A stretch of 60,619 nt of DNA from positions 1-60,619 of the IMG/VR virus record IMGVR_UViG_3300008262_000057. One strand, given 5' to 3'. Below the pieces are notes generated by a model. That model was not told where the DNA came from and ran no database searches. It worked only from the letters and a program-made list of their open reading frames with translations. Source of the stretch: a virus. Of the stretch, positions 15,252 through 21,617 are shown in pieces. How positions within the stretch are numbered: position 1 is the stretch's first letter; each line of letters begins with the position of its first letter. The translations under genes and the position numbers were made by a program.

Positions 15252-15277
15252 ACCCTGGGTTTTACCCAGGGTTTTTT
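15252..15277 (+). terminator. Terminator after 15043-15225
   Basis: ACCCTGGGT / ACCCAGGGT with T run. Confidence 0.85.
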
Positions 15278-15403
15278 GTTGGGTAAAGTCTGGGTAAAAC
15301 TGGATAAGCGCTGGGTAAAGTTGCTGCGGCGCCCCGGCAGAACCGCATGAACCCGATGTACCGGTTGTACCCGATGTACCGGATGTACCGGATGTTCAGT
15401 TCG

Positions 15404-15436
15404 CATTTTTTTATATCGGGGAGATTTCATAAATTG
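15404..15436 (+). promoter_or_regulatory. Early promoter for 15462
   Basis: CATTTTTTTA, TCGGGGA centre, TAAATTG. Confidence 0.65.
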
Positions 15437-15461
15437 CCTTATAATTAAAAATACACACGAC

Positions 15462-15758
15462 ATGGAAAAATCAGTCACACTCAATTTCAGCCACTTCATT
15501 TGTAAGGGCACTGCACAAATCACTCTTTGGGGTGGGGATCAAGGAACAATCACTATGGATTCATTCAGAATATCGGAAGGTTACACCGATGCGGATCTTA
15601 AAGCTTGCCTGAACGATGGCGGGTTTGGTTGTGAATCTATTGATGGTGCGGTCGTTGACATCTACGCAGTTTACAGTAACTATGAATCTCAAACAACCCG
15701 TTGGTATGAAACAAGAGTTATTGGTAGAGTTAATGAAGAGTTATTAATGGAAGCTTAG
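15462..15758 (+). CDS. Unknown 98-aa beta-rich protein
   Basis: Beta-rich soluble protein (VTLNFSHFICKGTAQITLWG...). ACACACGAC leader, promoter 15404-15436, terminator 15781-15808. No family recognised. Confidence 0.6.
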   Translation: MEKSVTLNFSHFICKGTAQITLWGGDQGTITMDSFRISEGYTDADLKACLNDGGFGCESIDGAVVDIYAVYSNYESQTTRWYETRVIGRVNEELLMEA

Positions 15759-15780
15759 GTTTGGTTATGGTTAGTTGATG

Positions 15781-15808
15781 AGCTTGGACTTAGGTCCAAG
15801 CTTTTTTT
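15781..15808 (+). terminator. Terminator after 15462-15758
   Basis: AGCTTGGA / TCCAAGCTTTTTTT. Confidence 0.85.
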
Positions 15809-15829
15809 GTGGGGTATTGAAGAAAGCCA

Positions 15830-15841
15830 CACGCTAGCGTG
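15830..15841. repeat. CACGCTAGCGTG palindrome
   Basis: Perfect 12-bp palindrome just before a GGCGCC copy. Related GCTAGC elements: 12984, 15878, 16638, 17153 (degenerate), 18316 and 18678. Confidence 0.65.
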
Positions 15842-15901
15842 CATCGGTTGCGGCGCCCCGACCAATAACAGCTACACGCTAGCTTTTGAATACATATAGT
15901 T

Positions 15902-16084
15902 ATGAAACACATCCGAATCTTTGAAGAGTTTGAAAATGAAGGTGAATACATTCCTCCGATACAAATAGAGTGTAATAAATGTGGATGGAATTGGAACTCC
16001 ACCGAAACCAATCCCAAAGACCTGTATATCTGTCACAAGTGTGGAGCGGATAATAAGGATTTTTACAAACCGGAAGAAGAGTAG
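15902..16084 (+). CDS. Tagged zinc-ribbon protein
   Basis: 60 residues. Begins MKHIRIFEEFENEGE, the same N-terminal tag carried by about ten otherwise unrelated proteins further right, here within the early region. The rest is a zinc ribbon with two CxxC pairs (CNKCGW and CHKCGA, 20 residues apart). Unlike its neighbours it has no CATTTTT promoter; an AATACATATAG sequence upstream is only a weak late-type match. Likely packed into the head if the tag works as a capsid-targeting signal. A GGCGCC copy follows directly after the stop. Confidence 0.65.
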   Translation: MKHIRIFEEFENEGEYIPPIQIECNKCGWNWNSTETNPKDLYICHKCGADNKDFYKPEEE

Positions 16085-16140
16085 TTGCGGCGCCCCGGCG
16101 GTTGGATACAGGACAATGCCCTATACTTTTTTTCTTGCGG

Positions 16141-16174
16141 CATTTTTTCTTTTCGCCTTTTTATATTACTTTTA
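16141..16174 (+). promoter_or_regulatory. Early promoter for 16197
   Basis: CATTTTTTCTTTTCGCC and TACTTTTA; the same subtype as 20563. Confidence 0.6.
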
Positions 16175-16196
16175 TGTCATACTAAACAACACGACT

Positions 16197-16571
16197 ATGA
16201 CAGATCAAGAACAATTCGAGCATCTCAAGAAAGAGATAAAGAACCTCAACGGAAAAATCTTTATCTCATTCGTTCATCCAGGACTTTATGGTCCACTCAG
16301 AAATCTCAACTTCATTTTAGAAAACCCAGATCCGGTAGAACTAAACAAGTATCTTAAGGAAGGCTGGCACAGAATAGTTGAAGATATTTGGAAAGAAACC
16401 CTGATGGCAACTCAACCTATGGTCATGCCTTGGGAAATGACTTTAACTGCTGAAAAAACCCCAAAGGTTTTCAAAACAATTAAAGATGCTGAAACCCATA
16501 TTAGGCATTTACTTAAGACCGGAATTAGTATGACTCAAGATCCTTTCTATTACAGATTAGGAATTCACTAA
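16197..16571 (+). CDS. Unknown 124-aa protein
   Basis: Soluble alpha/beta protein. Start set by the CAACACGACT leader; a longer frame would run through the promoter (16141-16174) and a GGCGCC copy. Terminator 16586-16613. Confidence 0.6.
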   Translation: MTDQEQFEHLKKEIKNLNGKIFISFVHPGLYGPLRNLNFILENPDPVELNKYLKEGWHRIVEDIWKETLMATQPMVMPWEMTLTAEKTPKVFKTIKDAETHIRHLLKTGISMTQDPFYYRLGIH

Positions 16572-16585
16572 CCTCAAAACTTTAA

Positions 16586-16613
16586 ACCCTTGGAAAAACA
16601 TCCAAGGGTTTTT
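16586..16613 (+). terminator. Terminator after 16197-16571
   Basis: AACCCTTGG / CCAAGGGTTTTTT. Confidence 0.8.
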
Positions 16614-16704
16614 TGTGGGGTAAGGTTTGGGAAATTCGCTAGCGGATGTGAAACGGGATGGGGCGCCTCAGCAAGTATACATCAGATCTACACATTTTCA
16701 GGAA

Positions 16705-16739
16705 GGGGTATCCGGGGAGACCCCGCCCGCGTACGTGCG
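16705..16739 (+). repeat. Two-hairpin GACCCCGC element, copy 4
   Basis: GGGGTATCCGGGGAGACCCC then CGCGTACGTGCG; a GGCGCC copy follows 7 bases later. Confidence 0.7.
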
Positions 16740-16799
16740 CTGCGAGGCGCCTCGGCAAAGTCAACCTATGGTTTACCTATGGTCTATTCCTTTTTGAGG

Positions 16800-16833
16800 C
16801 ATTTTTTTGTTTTACCCCAATTGATTATATTTG
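16800..16833 (+). promoter_or_regulatory. Early promoter for 16855
   Basis: CATTTTTTTG and TATATTTG. Confidence 0.7.
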
Positions 16834-16854
16834 GGATAACTAATACATCTTTAT

Positions 16855-17046
16855 ATGACACAAGAAAAAGACCCATTAATTGGAAAAAGAATTAAACTAA
16901 TTAGAATGGACGATCCTTTCCCGGTTGAACCAGGTTCCGAAGGAACTATAGAATCAATTGATGGGATGGGACAGATTTGGGTACATTGGGATAATGGAAG
17001 AGGTTTAGCCATTATACCGGGTACGGATGAGTATGAAATAGTTTAA
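16855..17046 (+). CDS. DUF4314-like small barrel protein
   Basis: 63 residues. GKRIKLIRMDDPFPVEPGSE, GTIESIDG and IWVHWDNGRGLAIIPGTDEY are the signature of DUF4314, a small SH3-like family common in phages and mobile elements; function unknown. Promoter 16800-16833 of the TATATTTG type. The terminator region holds two inverted repeats (17059-17084 and 17089-17117). Confidence 0.75.
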   Translation: MTQEKDPLIGKRIKLIRMDDPFPVEPGSEGTIESIDGMGQIWVHWDNGRGLAIIPGTDEYEIV

Positions 17047-17058
17047 GTGTGTTGAAGT

Positions 17059-17117
17059 CTTTTGTTTAAAAGTTTAAACAAAAGATTAAACGAGCCTGCA
17101 GAGGCTCGTTTTTTTTT
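17059..17117 (+). terminator. Double inverted repeat and terminator after 16855-17046
   Basis: CTTTTGTTTAAA / TTTAAACAAAAG, then AACGAGCC / GGCTCGTT with nine T. Confidence 0.8.
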
Positions 17118-17262
17118 GTGGGGTAGTATTCCAAACCTCAAAAAATAGCTACACGCTAGGTTTTGAAGCTGAGGCGCCCCGACTGGAAAAAACCAAAAAA
17201 CCCACTTTATCCAGAAAAGGCGCCCCTGCGGTATAGAGGCGGACAAAAACTTTTTTCGTGGG

Positions 17263-17296
17263 CATTTTTTTATTTCGCCTCTTTATAGTATATTTA
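17263..17296 (+). promoter_or_regulatory. Early promoter for 17320
   Basis: CATTTTTTTATTTCGCC and TATATTTA. Confidence 0.7.
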
Positions 17297-17319
17297 CACC
17301 ATAATCAAATATCACACAC

Positions 17320-17631
17320 ATGACAACATCAATTAAAAAAGCAAGCAACTCAGCTCTCTCAAACGGAACATCTTTTCACGGACACGTTTTCAGGGCAACA
17401 CCCCAACAACTCACTGACCTTTTTGGACCAGCCCATTATTCAGCTAATGATGGCGAGGACAAAAGCAATTTTGATTGGACAATGTTATTGGGCGAGGAAG
17501 TTCCGTTTACAATTTATGATTGGAAAGAATACCGCACATTAAAAATGAATGAAAAGGTGGAATGGCATATTGGGGCTAAAGACCCTTTTTTTGCAGGTTT
17601 GGCTTTATCTGAAGTAATCAAGCTTTTATAG
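17320..17631 (+). CDS. Conserved phage protein with IYDWK/WHIG motifs
   Basis: 103 residues. The order FHGHVFRATPQQLTDLFGP, then DKSNFDWTM, FTIYDWKEYR and EWHIGAK matches a family found widely in phages and some plasmids. Molecular role not known to me. TATCACACAC leader before ATG; promoter 17263-17296, terminator 17649-17678. Confidence 0.65.
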   Translation: MTTSIKKASNSALSNGTSFHGHVFRATPQQLTDLFGPAHYSANDGEDKSNFDWTMLLGEEVPFTIYDWKEYRTLKMNEKVEWHIGAKDPFFAGLALSEVIKLL

Positions 17632-17648
17632 GAACAGAGGAATTTAGA

Positions 17649-17678
17649 AACCCGGATCTTTTTAAGGTCCGGGTTTTT
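17649..17678 (+). terminator. Terminator after 17320-17631
   Basis: AACCCGGA / TCCGGGTTTTTT. Confidence 0.8.
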
Positions 17679-17772
17679 TGTGGGCTAAGGTTTGGGAATT
17701 TTCTCGGACCGTCCTAAAATCTGGCGAGGCGCCCCGGCCGGTATGCAAACTTTTTGCATACTTTCCAAATTG

Positions 17773-17805
17773 CATTTTTTTCTTTCGGGGAGATTTATTA
17801 ATTTA
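17773..17805 (+). promoter_or_regulatory. Early promoter for 17830
   Basis: CATTTTTTTCTTTCGGGGA and TTAATTTA, near the consensus. Confidence 0.75.
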
Positions 17806-17829
17806 GCCTCATAATCAAACACACACACT

Positions 17830-18234
17830 ATGTCACATTTTCAAGTTACCCTCGGACAACAAATTTCAGCTTTCATCAACGAAGGCAAGATCATTGGAGA
17901 TTACGAGCACTGCTCAGGCTTCTATGATTGGTTCTGTTCAGACCGCGCATTAGAGGCCAAAGCCAAATCACTAATGCCTAAGGTTATCAAATTCGTTAAG
18001 GCCAAAGGAATCGACCCTAACCGCCATTACGTGTGGTTCAAAAACAACTGTCCCATTAACGGACCTTTGTATGATGATTTCCGTATTGCCTCGCTAGAGA
18101 CCGGAGATAATGTGTTCTGTGTTACACCCAAATCCGGACACACCGACAGAGCAGAAGTTTACGGCCAGGAGAATCTTTGGAACGGGCCAATCCATCAGGC
18201 TAACACCTGGACAGAACTAATAAGAGCAATTTAA
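17830..18234 (+). CDS. Unknown 134-aa protein
   Basis: Soluble protein with several Cys and aromatic residues; no recognised motif. Classic cassette: promoter 17773-17805, ACACACACT leader, terminator 18265-18291. Confidence 0.6.
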   Translation: MSHFQVTLGQQISAFINEGKIIGDYEHCSGFYDWFCSDRALEAKAKSLMPKVIKFVKAKGIDPNRHYVWFKNNCPINGPLYDDFRIASLETGDNVFCVTPKSGHTDRAEVYGQENLWNGPIHQANTWTELIRAI

Positions 18235-18264
18235 TTTTTCATAGATAGGTTGATGTTTTTAAAG

Positions 18265-18291
18265 GCCTGGGATTTTATCCCAGGTTTTTTT
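18265..18291 (+). terminator. Terminator after 17830-18234
   Basis: CCTGGGAT / ATCCCAGGTTTTTTT. Confidence 0.85.
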
Positions 18292-18375
18292 GTGGGGTAA
18301 GGTTTAGGAAATTTGCTAGCGTATGTGAATCGAGACGAGGCGCCCCAGCATGTATGCATGTGAGCTGCACACTTG

Positions 18376-18409
18376 CATTTTTTATTATCGGGGAAATTTT
18401 ATAATTTTA
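18376..18409 (+). promoter_or_regulatory. Early promoter for 18433
   Basis: CATTTTTTATTATCGGGGA and TAATTTTA. Confidence 0.7.
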
Positions 18410-18432
18410 CCTCACACTTAAATCACACAAGC

Positions 18433-18618
18433 ATGCAAGCAAACTTAGAAATTGAAATCCCAGAGGATTTCATCACAGCAGGAAAAGAACTAGCTCTTTC
18501 AGATGCAAGGATCCAAGAGATCTTTGAAGGATGGTTACACCTTATAATTTATGAAAGGATTATTCCTGATTATCTAGAAGATATGATACAGGATTTACCT
18601 GAGGAAGTGAAGGAGTAA
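18433..18618 (+). CDS. Small acidic helical protein
   Basis: 61 residues, acidic and helical. Start chosen at the ATG after TCACACAAGC. Promoter 18376-18409, terminator 18628-18656. Function unknown. Confidence 0.55.
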   Translation: MQANLEIEIPEDFITAGKELALSDARIQEIFEGWLHLIIYERIIPDYLEDMIQDLPEEVKE

Positions 18619-18627
18619 GTATTTAAG

Positions 18628-18656
18628 ATCCCGGGATTCACATCTCGGGATTTTTT
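18628..18656 (+). terminator. Terminator after 18433-18618
   Basis: ATCCCGGGA / TCTCGGGATTTTTT. Confidence 0.8.
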
Positions 18657-18755
18657 GTGGGGTAAGGTTTGGAAAAAGCTAGCGTGTAGCTGAAAACTGT
18701 TGCGGCGCCCCAGCAAGTATGCATCAGGTTTGCATACTTAACTTCTCTTGCATTC

Positions 18756-18787
18756 GGGGGATACCCGGGAGACCCCGCGCTCGTGCG
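18756..18787 (+). repeat. Two-hairpin GACCCCGC element, copy 5
   Basis: GGGGATACCCGGGAGACCCC then GCGCTCGTGCG. Confidence 0.65.
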
Positions 18788-18903
18788 AGAGAAAAAAGAG
18801 TGAATCAACCAAAATCGATGATCGATCGATTCAAATCGTTGCGGCGCCCCTGCAGGTTAATCCATTTTTAGACATTATTATAACCTGAGGGTATTTCGGG
18901 GTA

Positions 18904-18937
18904 CATTTTTCTTTTTGCCCCGGATTTCATATATTTA
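18904..18937 (+). promoter_or_regulatory. Early promoter for 18961
   Basis: CATTTTTCTTTTTGCCCC and TATATTTA. Confidence 0.7.
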
Positions 18938-18960
18938 CATCATAATTAAAAACATACACC

Positions 18961-19140
18961 ATGAGCAAAAGGGATTTAATCGATCTAACCAAACAATTTC
19001 TCCGTCAAGAGGGCATCACAGATGACTCTTACATCATTTCATTACAAGGACCTACCTTTATCTTCACTTCAGGAATAAAGTTAGCTACGGGCATTAAAAA
19101 GAAGTTAAAAGAAGCTGGTGTGTTGGTTATGGGAGGATAA
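18961..19140 (+). CDS. Small protein, unknown
   Basis: 59 residues, MSKRDLIDLTKQFLRQEGIT then a beta-hairpin-like middle and a basic helix. ACATACACC leader, promoter 18904-18937, terminator 19162-19187, so the cassette layout supports a real gene. Confidence 0.6.
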   Translation: MSKRDLIDLTKQFLRQEGITDDSYIISLQGPTFIFTSGIKLATGIKKKLKEAGVLVMGG

Positions 19141-19161
19141 GTTTATCCTTCCGAAAAAGAA

Positions 19162-19187
19162 AAAACCTGGGAGACCAGGTTTTTTTG
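19162..19187 (+). terminator. Terminator after 18961-19140
   Basis: AAACCTGG / CCAGGTTTTTTT. Confidence 0.8.
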
Positions 19188-19233
19188 TGGGGTAAGGTTT
19201 GGGAAAGAATCAAAAAATGGATTATCATTCAGA

Positions 19234-19331
19234 GGCGCCCCGACTGGAAAAAACCAAAAATTGGGTTTTATCTAAATAAGGCGCCCCTGCGGTAAAAACC
19301 AAAAAAAACCAATTTTTCCAAATGAGGCGCC
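19234..19331 (+). repeat. Phased GGCGCC array, 46-base period
   Basis: Cores at 19234, 19280 and 19326. The spacers carry GGAAAAAACCAAAAA-type A tracts and short A/T inverted repeats. Confidence 0.75.
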
Positions 19332-19416
19332 CCGGCGGTTTGCAAATCCAAGGATTTCTGGGGTTATAATGTTGGAAAAGTTAAAGTCGTGTTAGAACGA
19401 ATAACAATTTCAATTG

Positions 19417-19449
19417 CATTTTTTTGTTTCGAGGAAAATCCCTAATTTA
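19417..19449 (+). promoter_or_regulatory. Early promoter for 19473
   Basis: CATTTTTTTGTTTCGAGGA and CTAATTTA. Confidence 0.7.
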
Positions 19450-19472
19450 GCCTCATTAAAACATCACACACC

Positions 19473-19703
19473 ATGAAAAAATTCTTACAAACCACAGCAT
19501 CTTGGTCATTCCTCTTATTTGGAATCCTTACCATTTTAATTCTTTGCGCCGAACCACCCACTGGCCCAGCAGATGAACCTTATATTGAGCATGCAATGTT
19601 TGTCAAAACCTGGGGTGGGATAATTCTCGGAACCTGGATTGGCTTAATAGTCACTGCTGTGACCTGTGGATCCATTTTAAGGTTTAAATATGAAGATGAC
19701 TAA
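19473..19703 (+). CDS. Small protein with two membrane helices
   Basis: 76 residues with hydrophobic segments at about 10-27 and 50-68 joined by an acidic loop rich in Pro. Inner-membrane, both ends probably cytoplasmic. Promoter 19417-19449, ATCACACACC leader. Confidence 0.55.
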   Translation: MKKFLQTTASWSFLLFGILTILILCAEPPTGPADEPYIEHAMFVKTWGGIILGTWIGLIVTAVTCGSILRFKYEDD

Positions 19704-19705
19704 AG

Positions 19706-19738
19706 CATTTTTTCCCTTCGGGGAAATTTATTAATTTA
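19706..19738 (+). promoter_or_regulatory. Early promoter for 19762
   Basis: CATTTTTTCCCTTCGGGGA and TTAATTTA. Confidence 0.7.
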
Positions 19739-19761
19739 GCCTCGTACTTAAACAACATCCC

Positions 19762-19890
19762 ATGAAAGCACCCTTTAGATTAACCTGTAAAGGAGGCGTC
19801 TACGAAGCAGACACCTTCTTCTCCCTCGTCATAGAAGTTCTTAAACACCGATTTTGGCATTTAAGAACTCACGGTAAATGGATAGACTAA
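19762..19890 (+). CDS. Tiny protein, unknown
   Basis: 42 residues, MKAPFRLTCKGGVYEADTFF then a basic His-rich tail. It has its own promoter (19706-19738) and terminator (19911-19937), which is why it is accepted despite its length. Confidence 0.5.
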   Translation: MKAPFRLTCKGGVYEADTFFSLVIEVLKHRFWHLRTHGKWID

Positions 19891-19910
19891 TTTCTTCCCC
19901 CCGTTTCTCA

Positions 19911-19937
19911 AACCAGACCTAGTGTCTGGTTTTTTTG
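19911..19937 (+). terminator. Terminator after 19762-19890
   Basis: ACCAGA / TCTGGTTTTTTT; the same CCTAGTGTCTGG core recurs at 22889 and 24780. Confidence 0.75.
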
Positions 19938-19943
19938 TGGGGT

Positions 19944-19977
19944 GGGGAACCCGGGGAGACCCCGCACGCGTACGAGG
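19944..19977 (+). repeat. Two-hairpin GACCCCGC element, copy 6
   Basis: GGGGAACCCGGGGAGACCCC then GCACGCGTACGAG; second stem degenerate. Confidence 0.6.
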
Positions 19978-19985
19978 GTTTTTGA

Positions 19986-20044
19986 GGCGCCCCAACCAAG
20001 AGAGCTAAAAAACCAAATTGCATGCATGCATAGGAATAGGCGCC
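19986..20044 (+). repeat. Pair of GGCGCC copies
   Basis: Cores at 19986 and 20039, 53 bases apart, with CATGCATGCAT in the spacer. Confidence 0.7.
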
Positions 20045-20085
20045 CCTGCCCGCTTGCACATCTTTCACACATCTTTTTTCCCCTG

Positions 20086-20118
20086 CATTTTTCTTTCTCG
20101 AGGAAAAGTCTTAATTTA
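20086..20118 (+). promoter_or_regulatory. Early promoter for 20143
   Basis: CATTTTTCTTTCTCGAGGA and TTAATTTA. Confidence 0.7.
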
Positions 20119-20142
20119 GCCTCATCATTAAATAACCACACT

Positions 20143-20319
20143 ATGTTAAAAGAACAATTCAACCGAGTAATCGAAATCTACCAATCTCTAGATGGAATCG
20201 AACAAGCCGCCTTCTCCTTTTGGAGTTTATGTGTAGCTGCATTTTATGGTACACTGGTTTACATTTTGTATTTAATAGGAAAAGAAGGGATAGAAAAATT
20301 AAGGAGAAGTAGAAGTTAA
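20143..20319 (+). CDS. Small membrane protein
   Basis: 58 residues: amphipathic N-terminus, one transmembrane helix (SLCVAAFYGTLVYILYLIG) and a basic tail. Start chosen after the ACCACACT leader; longer frames cross repeats. Promoter 20086-20118, terminator 20346-20369. Confidence 0.55.
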   Translation: MLKEQFNRVIEIYQSLDGIEQAAFSFWSLCVAAFYGTLVYILYLIGKEGIEKLRRSRS

Positions 20320-20345
20320 TTCACACAAGTATTCATTCATTTTAA

Positions 20346-20369
20346 AAAAGTCCCAATGGGACTTTTTTT
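20346..20369 (+). terminator. Terminator after 20143-20319
   Basis: AAAAGTCCC / GGGACTTTTTTT. Confidence 0.8.
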
Positions 20370-20416
20370 GTGGGGTAAGGTTTGGGAAAAGTGAAAAGTT
20401 AGGATTATCATTCCGA

Positions 20417-20514
20417 GGCGCCCCGACTGGAAAAAACCAAAAAACCAAGTTTAACTTGAAAAGGCGCCCCTGCTGGAAAAAACCAAAAAACCCAATTTTT
20501 CAAAATGAGGCGCC
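20417..20514 (+). repeat. Phased GGCGCC array, 46-base period
   Basis: Cores at 20417, 20463 and 20509. The spacer at 20440-20460 contains CAAGTTTAACTTG, a palindrome. Confidence 0.75.
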
Positions 20515-20562
20515 CCTGCCCGCTAGCCATTCGCTAATGGCACTTGTAACATTTTCTCTCGG

Positions 20563-20596
20563 CATTTTTTCTTTTCGCCTCTTTACATTACTTTTA
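20563..20596 (+). promoter_or_regulatory. Early promoter for 20622
   Basis: CATTTTTTCTTTTCGCC and TACTTTTA. Confidence 0.65.
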
Positions 20597-20621
20597 CCCT
20601 ATCAATCAAAAATCACACACA

Positions 20622-20840
20622 ATGAACACAGCACTTAAAATGATTCTCGCCGGAGTATCCACCGCCATCCTTCTTATTCTCATGCTTTGGAAGGGATTTG
20701 AAAACGCTCCCATTTTCGAAAGCGTAGCAGCTGAGATAACCTTCGCTTCCATTCTTTTCGTCGCCACCATGCTATTCACCCTTGGGGGTATTAGAGAGTT
20801 ATACCATAACTCCTATGGGAAGCGACCCCAAAAATTTTAA
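20622..20840 (+). CDS. Small two-helix membrane protein
   Basis: 72 residues with hydrophobic helices at about 6-22 and 40-58. TCACACACA leader. The next gene starts 2 bases after the stop, so the two are co-transcribed. Confidence 0.55.
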   Translation: MNTALKMILAGVSTAILLILMLWKGFENAPIFESVAAEITFASILFVATMLFTLGGIRELYHNSYGKRPQKF

Positions 20841-20842
20841 CC

Positions 20843-21142
20843 ATGGATTGTCAGTTGTGTAAGTATAAGAGAGATGAACCCGGCACGCCTTATGTGCGTT
20901 GCCGGGCCATCAAAGAACATCCCGCTTTCCACAAGCTCTCCATAGATGAAAAGGGAGCGTTAGAGTTAGGCGTGTCAGCCACAGGAAGGTTTCCTTATCT
21001 CACCAAAGACAACAAACCACTGATTGAGATTCATAAAGGTCCAGACTGCTTCTGGCCCACATCATATGATCCGGCAGATATTGGAGATTGCCACTTCATG
21101 AAGCTCCGCCCAGATGCTGTCTCTTGGGAGAGGATAAAATAA
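20843..21142 (+). CDS. Cysteine-containing protein, unknown
   Basis: 99 residues with CQLCKYK at the N-terminus and further Cys (VRCRAIK, DCFWPT, DCHFMK), probably binding one metal ion. No family recognised. Confidence 0.6.
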   Translation: MDCQLCKYKRDEPGTPYVRCRAIKEHPAFHKLSIDEKGALELGVSATGRFPYLTKDNKPLIEIHKGPDCFWPTSYDPADIGDCHFMKLRPDAVSWERIK

Positions 21143-21152
21143 TCCTCAATAA

Positions 21153-21185
21153 CATTTTTTTCTTTTGGAGGTGTTTATTAATTTA
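21153..21185 (+). promoter_or_regulatory. Early promoter for 21209
   Basis: CATTTTTTTCTTTTGGAGG and TTAATTTA. Confidence 0.65.
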
Positions 21186-21208
21186 CATGCACACTAAAAC
21201 ACTTTCCC

Positions 21209-21436
21209 ATGTTAATTCATCTTCCCTCTGTCGCTTCTTTCATCGACACCTCAGACGCCTTAGTTTACGCCGCTTACCAAAACGGTAACGTGGATCACGA
21301 TTCCGCCACCTCTATAGCAGACTGTTCAGAGGTCTGGTTTTCTTTGCTCTCTCACCGAGACGCTGAGATAGTGGAGATCGTGGAAAGATATCTACAGCTG
21401 AACATCAGCTTTCTAGTTAGAGGACTCGCAAATTAA
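21209..21436 (+). CDS. Unknown 75-aa protein
   Basis: Helical acidic protein behind a promoter at 21153-21185. Last gene of the early block before the non-coding boundary. Confidence 0.5.
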   Translation: MLIHLPSVASFIDTSDALVYAAYQNGNVDHDSATSIADCSEVWFSLLSHRDAEIVEIVERYLQLNISFLVRGLAN

Positions 21437-21538
21437 TGTCCAGTACAGCATAATCTTATGAACGGAATTTCTTACATTTGCCTCTCAATACAAACAAAAG
21501 ACTTTAAAGAATAGTTCATAGGTGTGTTAGTAAGTGTA

Positions 21539-21564
21539 ACTCTCCCTTCGGGGAGAGTTTTTTT
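21539..21564 (+). terminator. Terminator before the long GGCGCC array
   Basis: ACTCTCCC / GGGGAGAGTTTTTTT. Confidence 0.8.
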
Positions 21565-21617
21565 GTGGGGTGAACCAGAAGGGTCAAAAACGGTGACCGC
21601 TTTTGACTGCGCGGCGA

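Larger units (their letters stand above)
3541..18848. repeat. Dispersed GGCGCC element, intergenic copies
   Basis: Cores at 3541 (inverted), 4340 (inverted), 6021, 7388 (inside a gene), 9562, 10525 (inverted), 12070, 12513, 13009, 13672, 14590, 15328, 15852, 16089, 16662 (inverted), 16746, 17173, 17219, 17728, 18339, 18704 and 18843. Common context (G)AGGCGCCCC(T/G)GC. They lie between a terminator and the next promoter. Confidence 0.85.
18619..18960. other. Intergenic region with two GGCGCC copies
   Basis: No gene. Holds the terminator of the preceding gene, a GCTAGC element, GGCGCC at 18704 and 18843, a two-hairpin GACCCCGC element (18756-18787), an ATCGATnATCGAT repeat and the promoter at 18904. 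Confidence 0.6.
19141..19472. other. Intergenic region with three phased GGCGCC units
   Basis: No gene. After the terminator it carries three GGCGCC units at 46-base spacing (19234, 19280, 19326), separated by A/T-rich inverted repeats, and then the promoter at 19417. Confidence 0.65.
20320..20621. other. Intergenic region with three phased GGCGCC units
   Basis: No gene. Terminator, then GGCGCC at 20417, 20463 and 20509 (46-base spacing) and the promoter at 20563-20596. Confidence 0.65.

Noticed and set aside
16590-16895. ORF across terminator, GGCGCC and GACCCCGC elements
   Set aside because: Composed of repeat and promoter sequence; the real gene starts at 16855 in the cassette layout.
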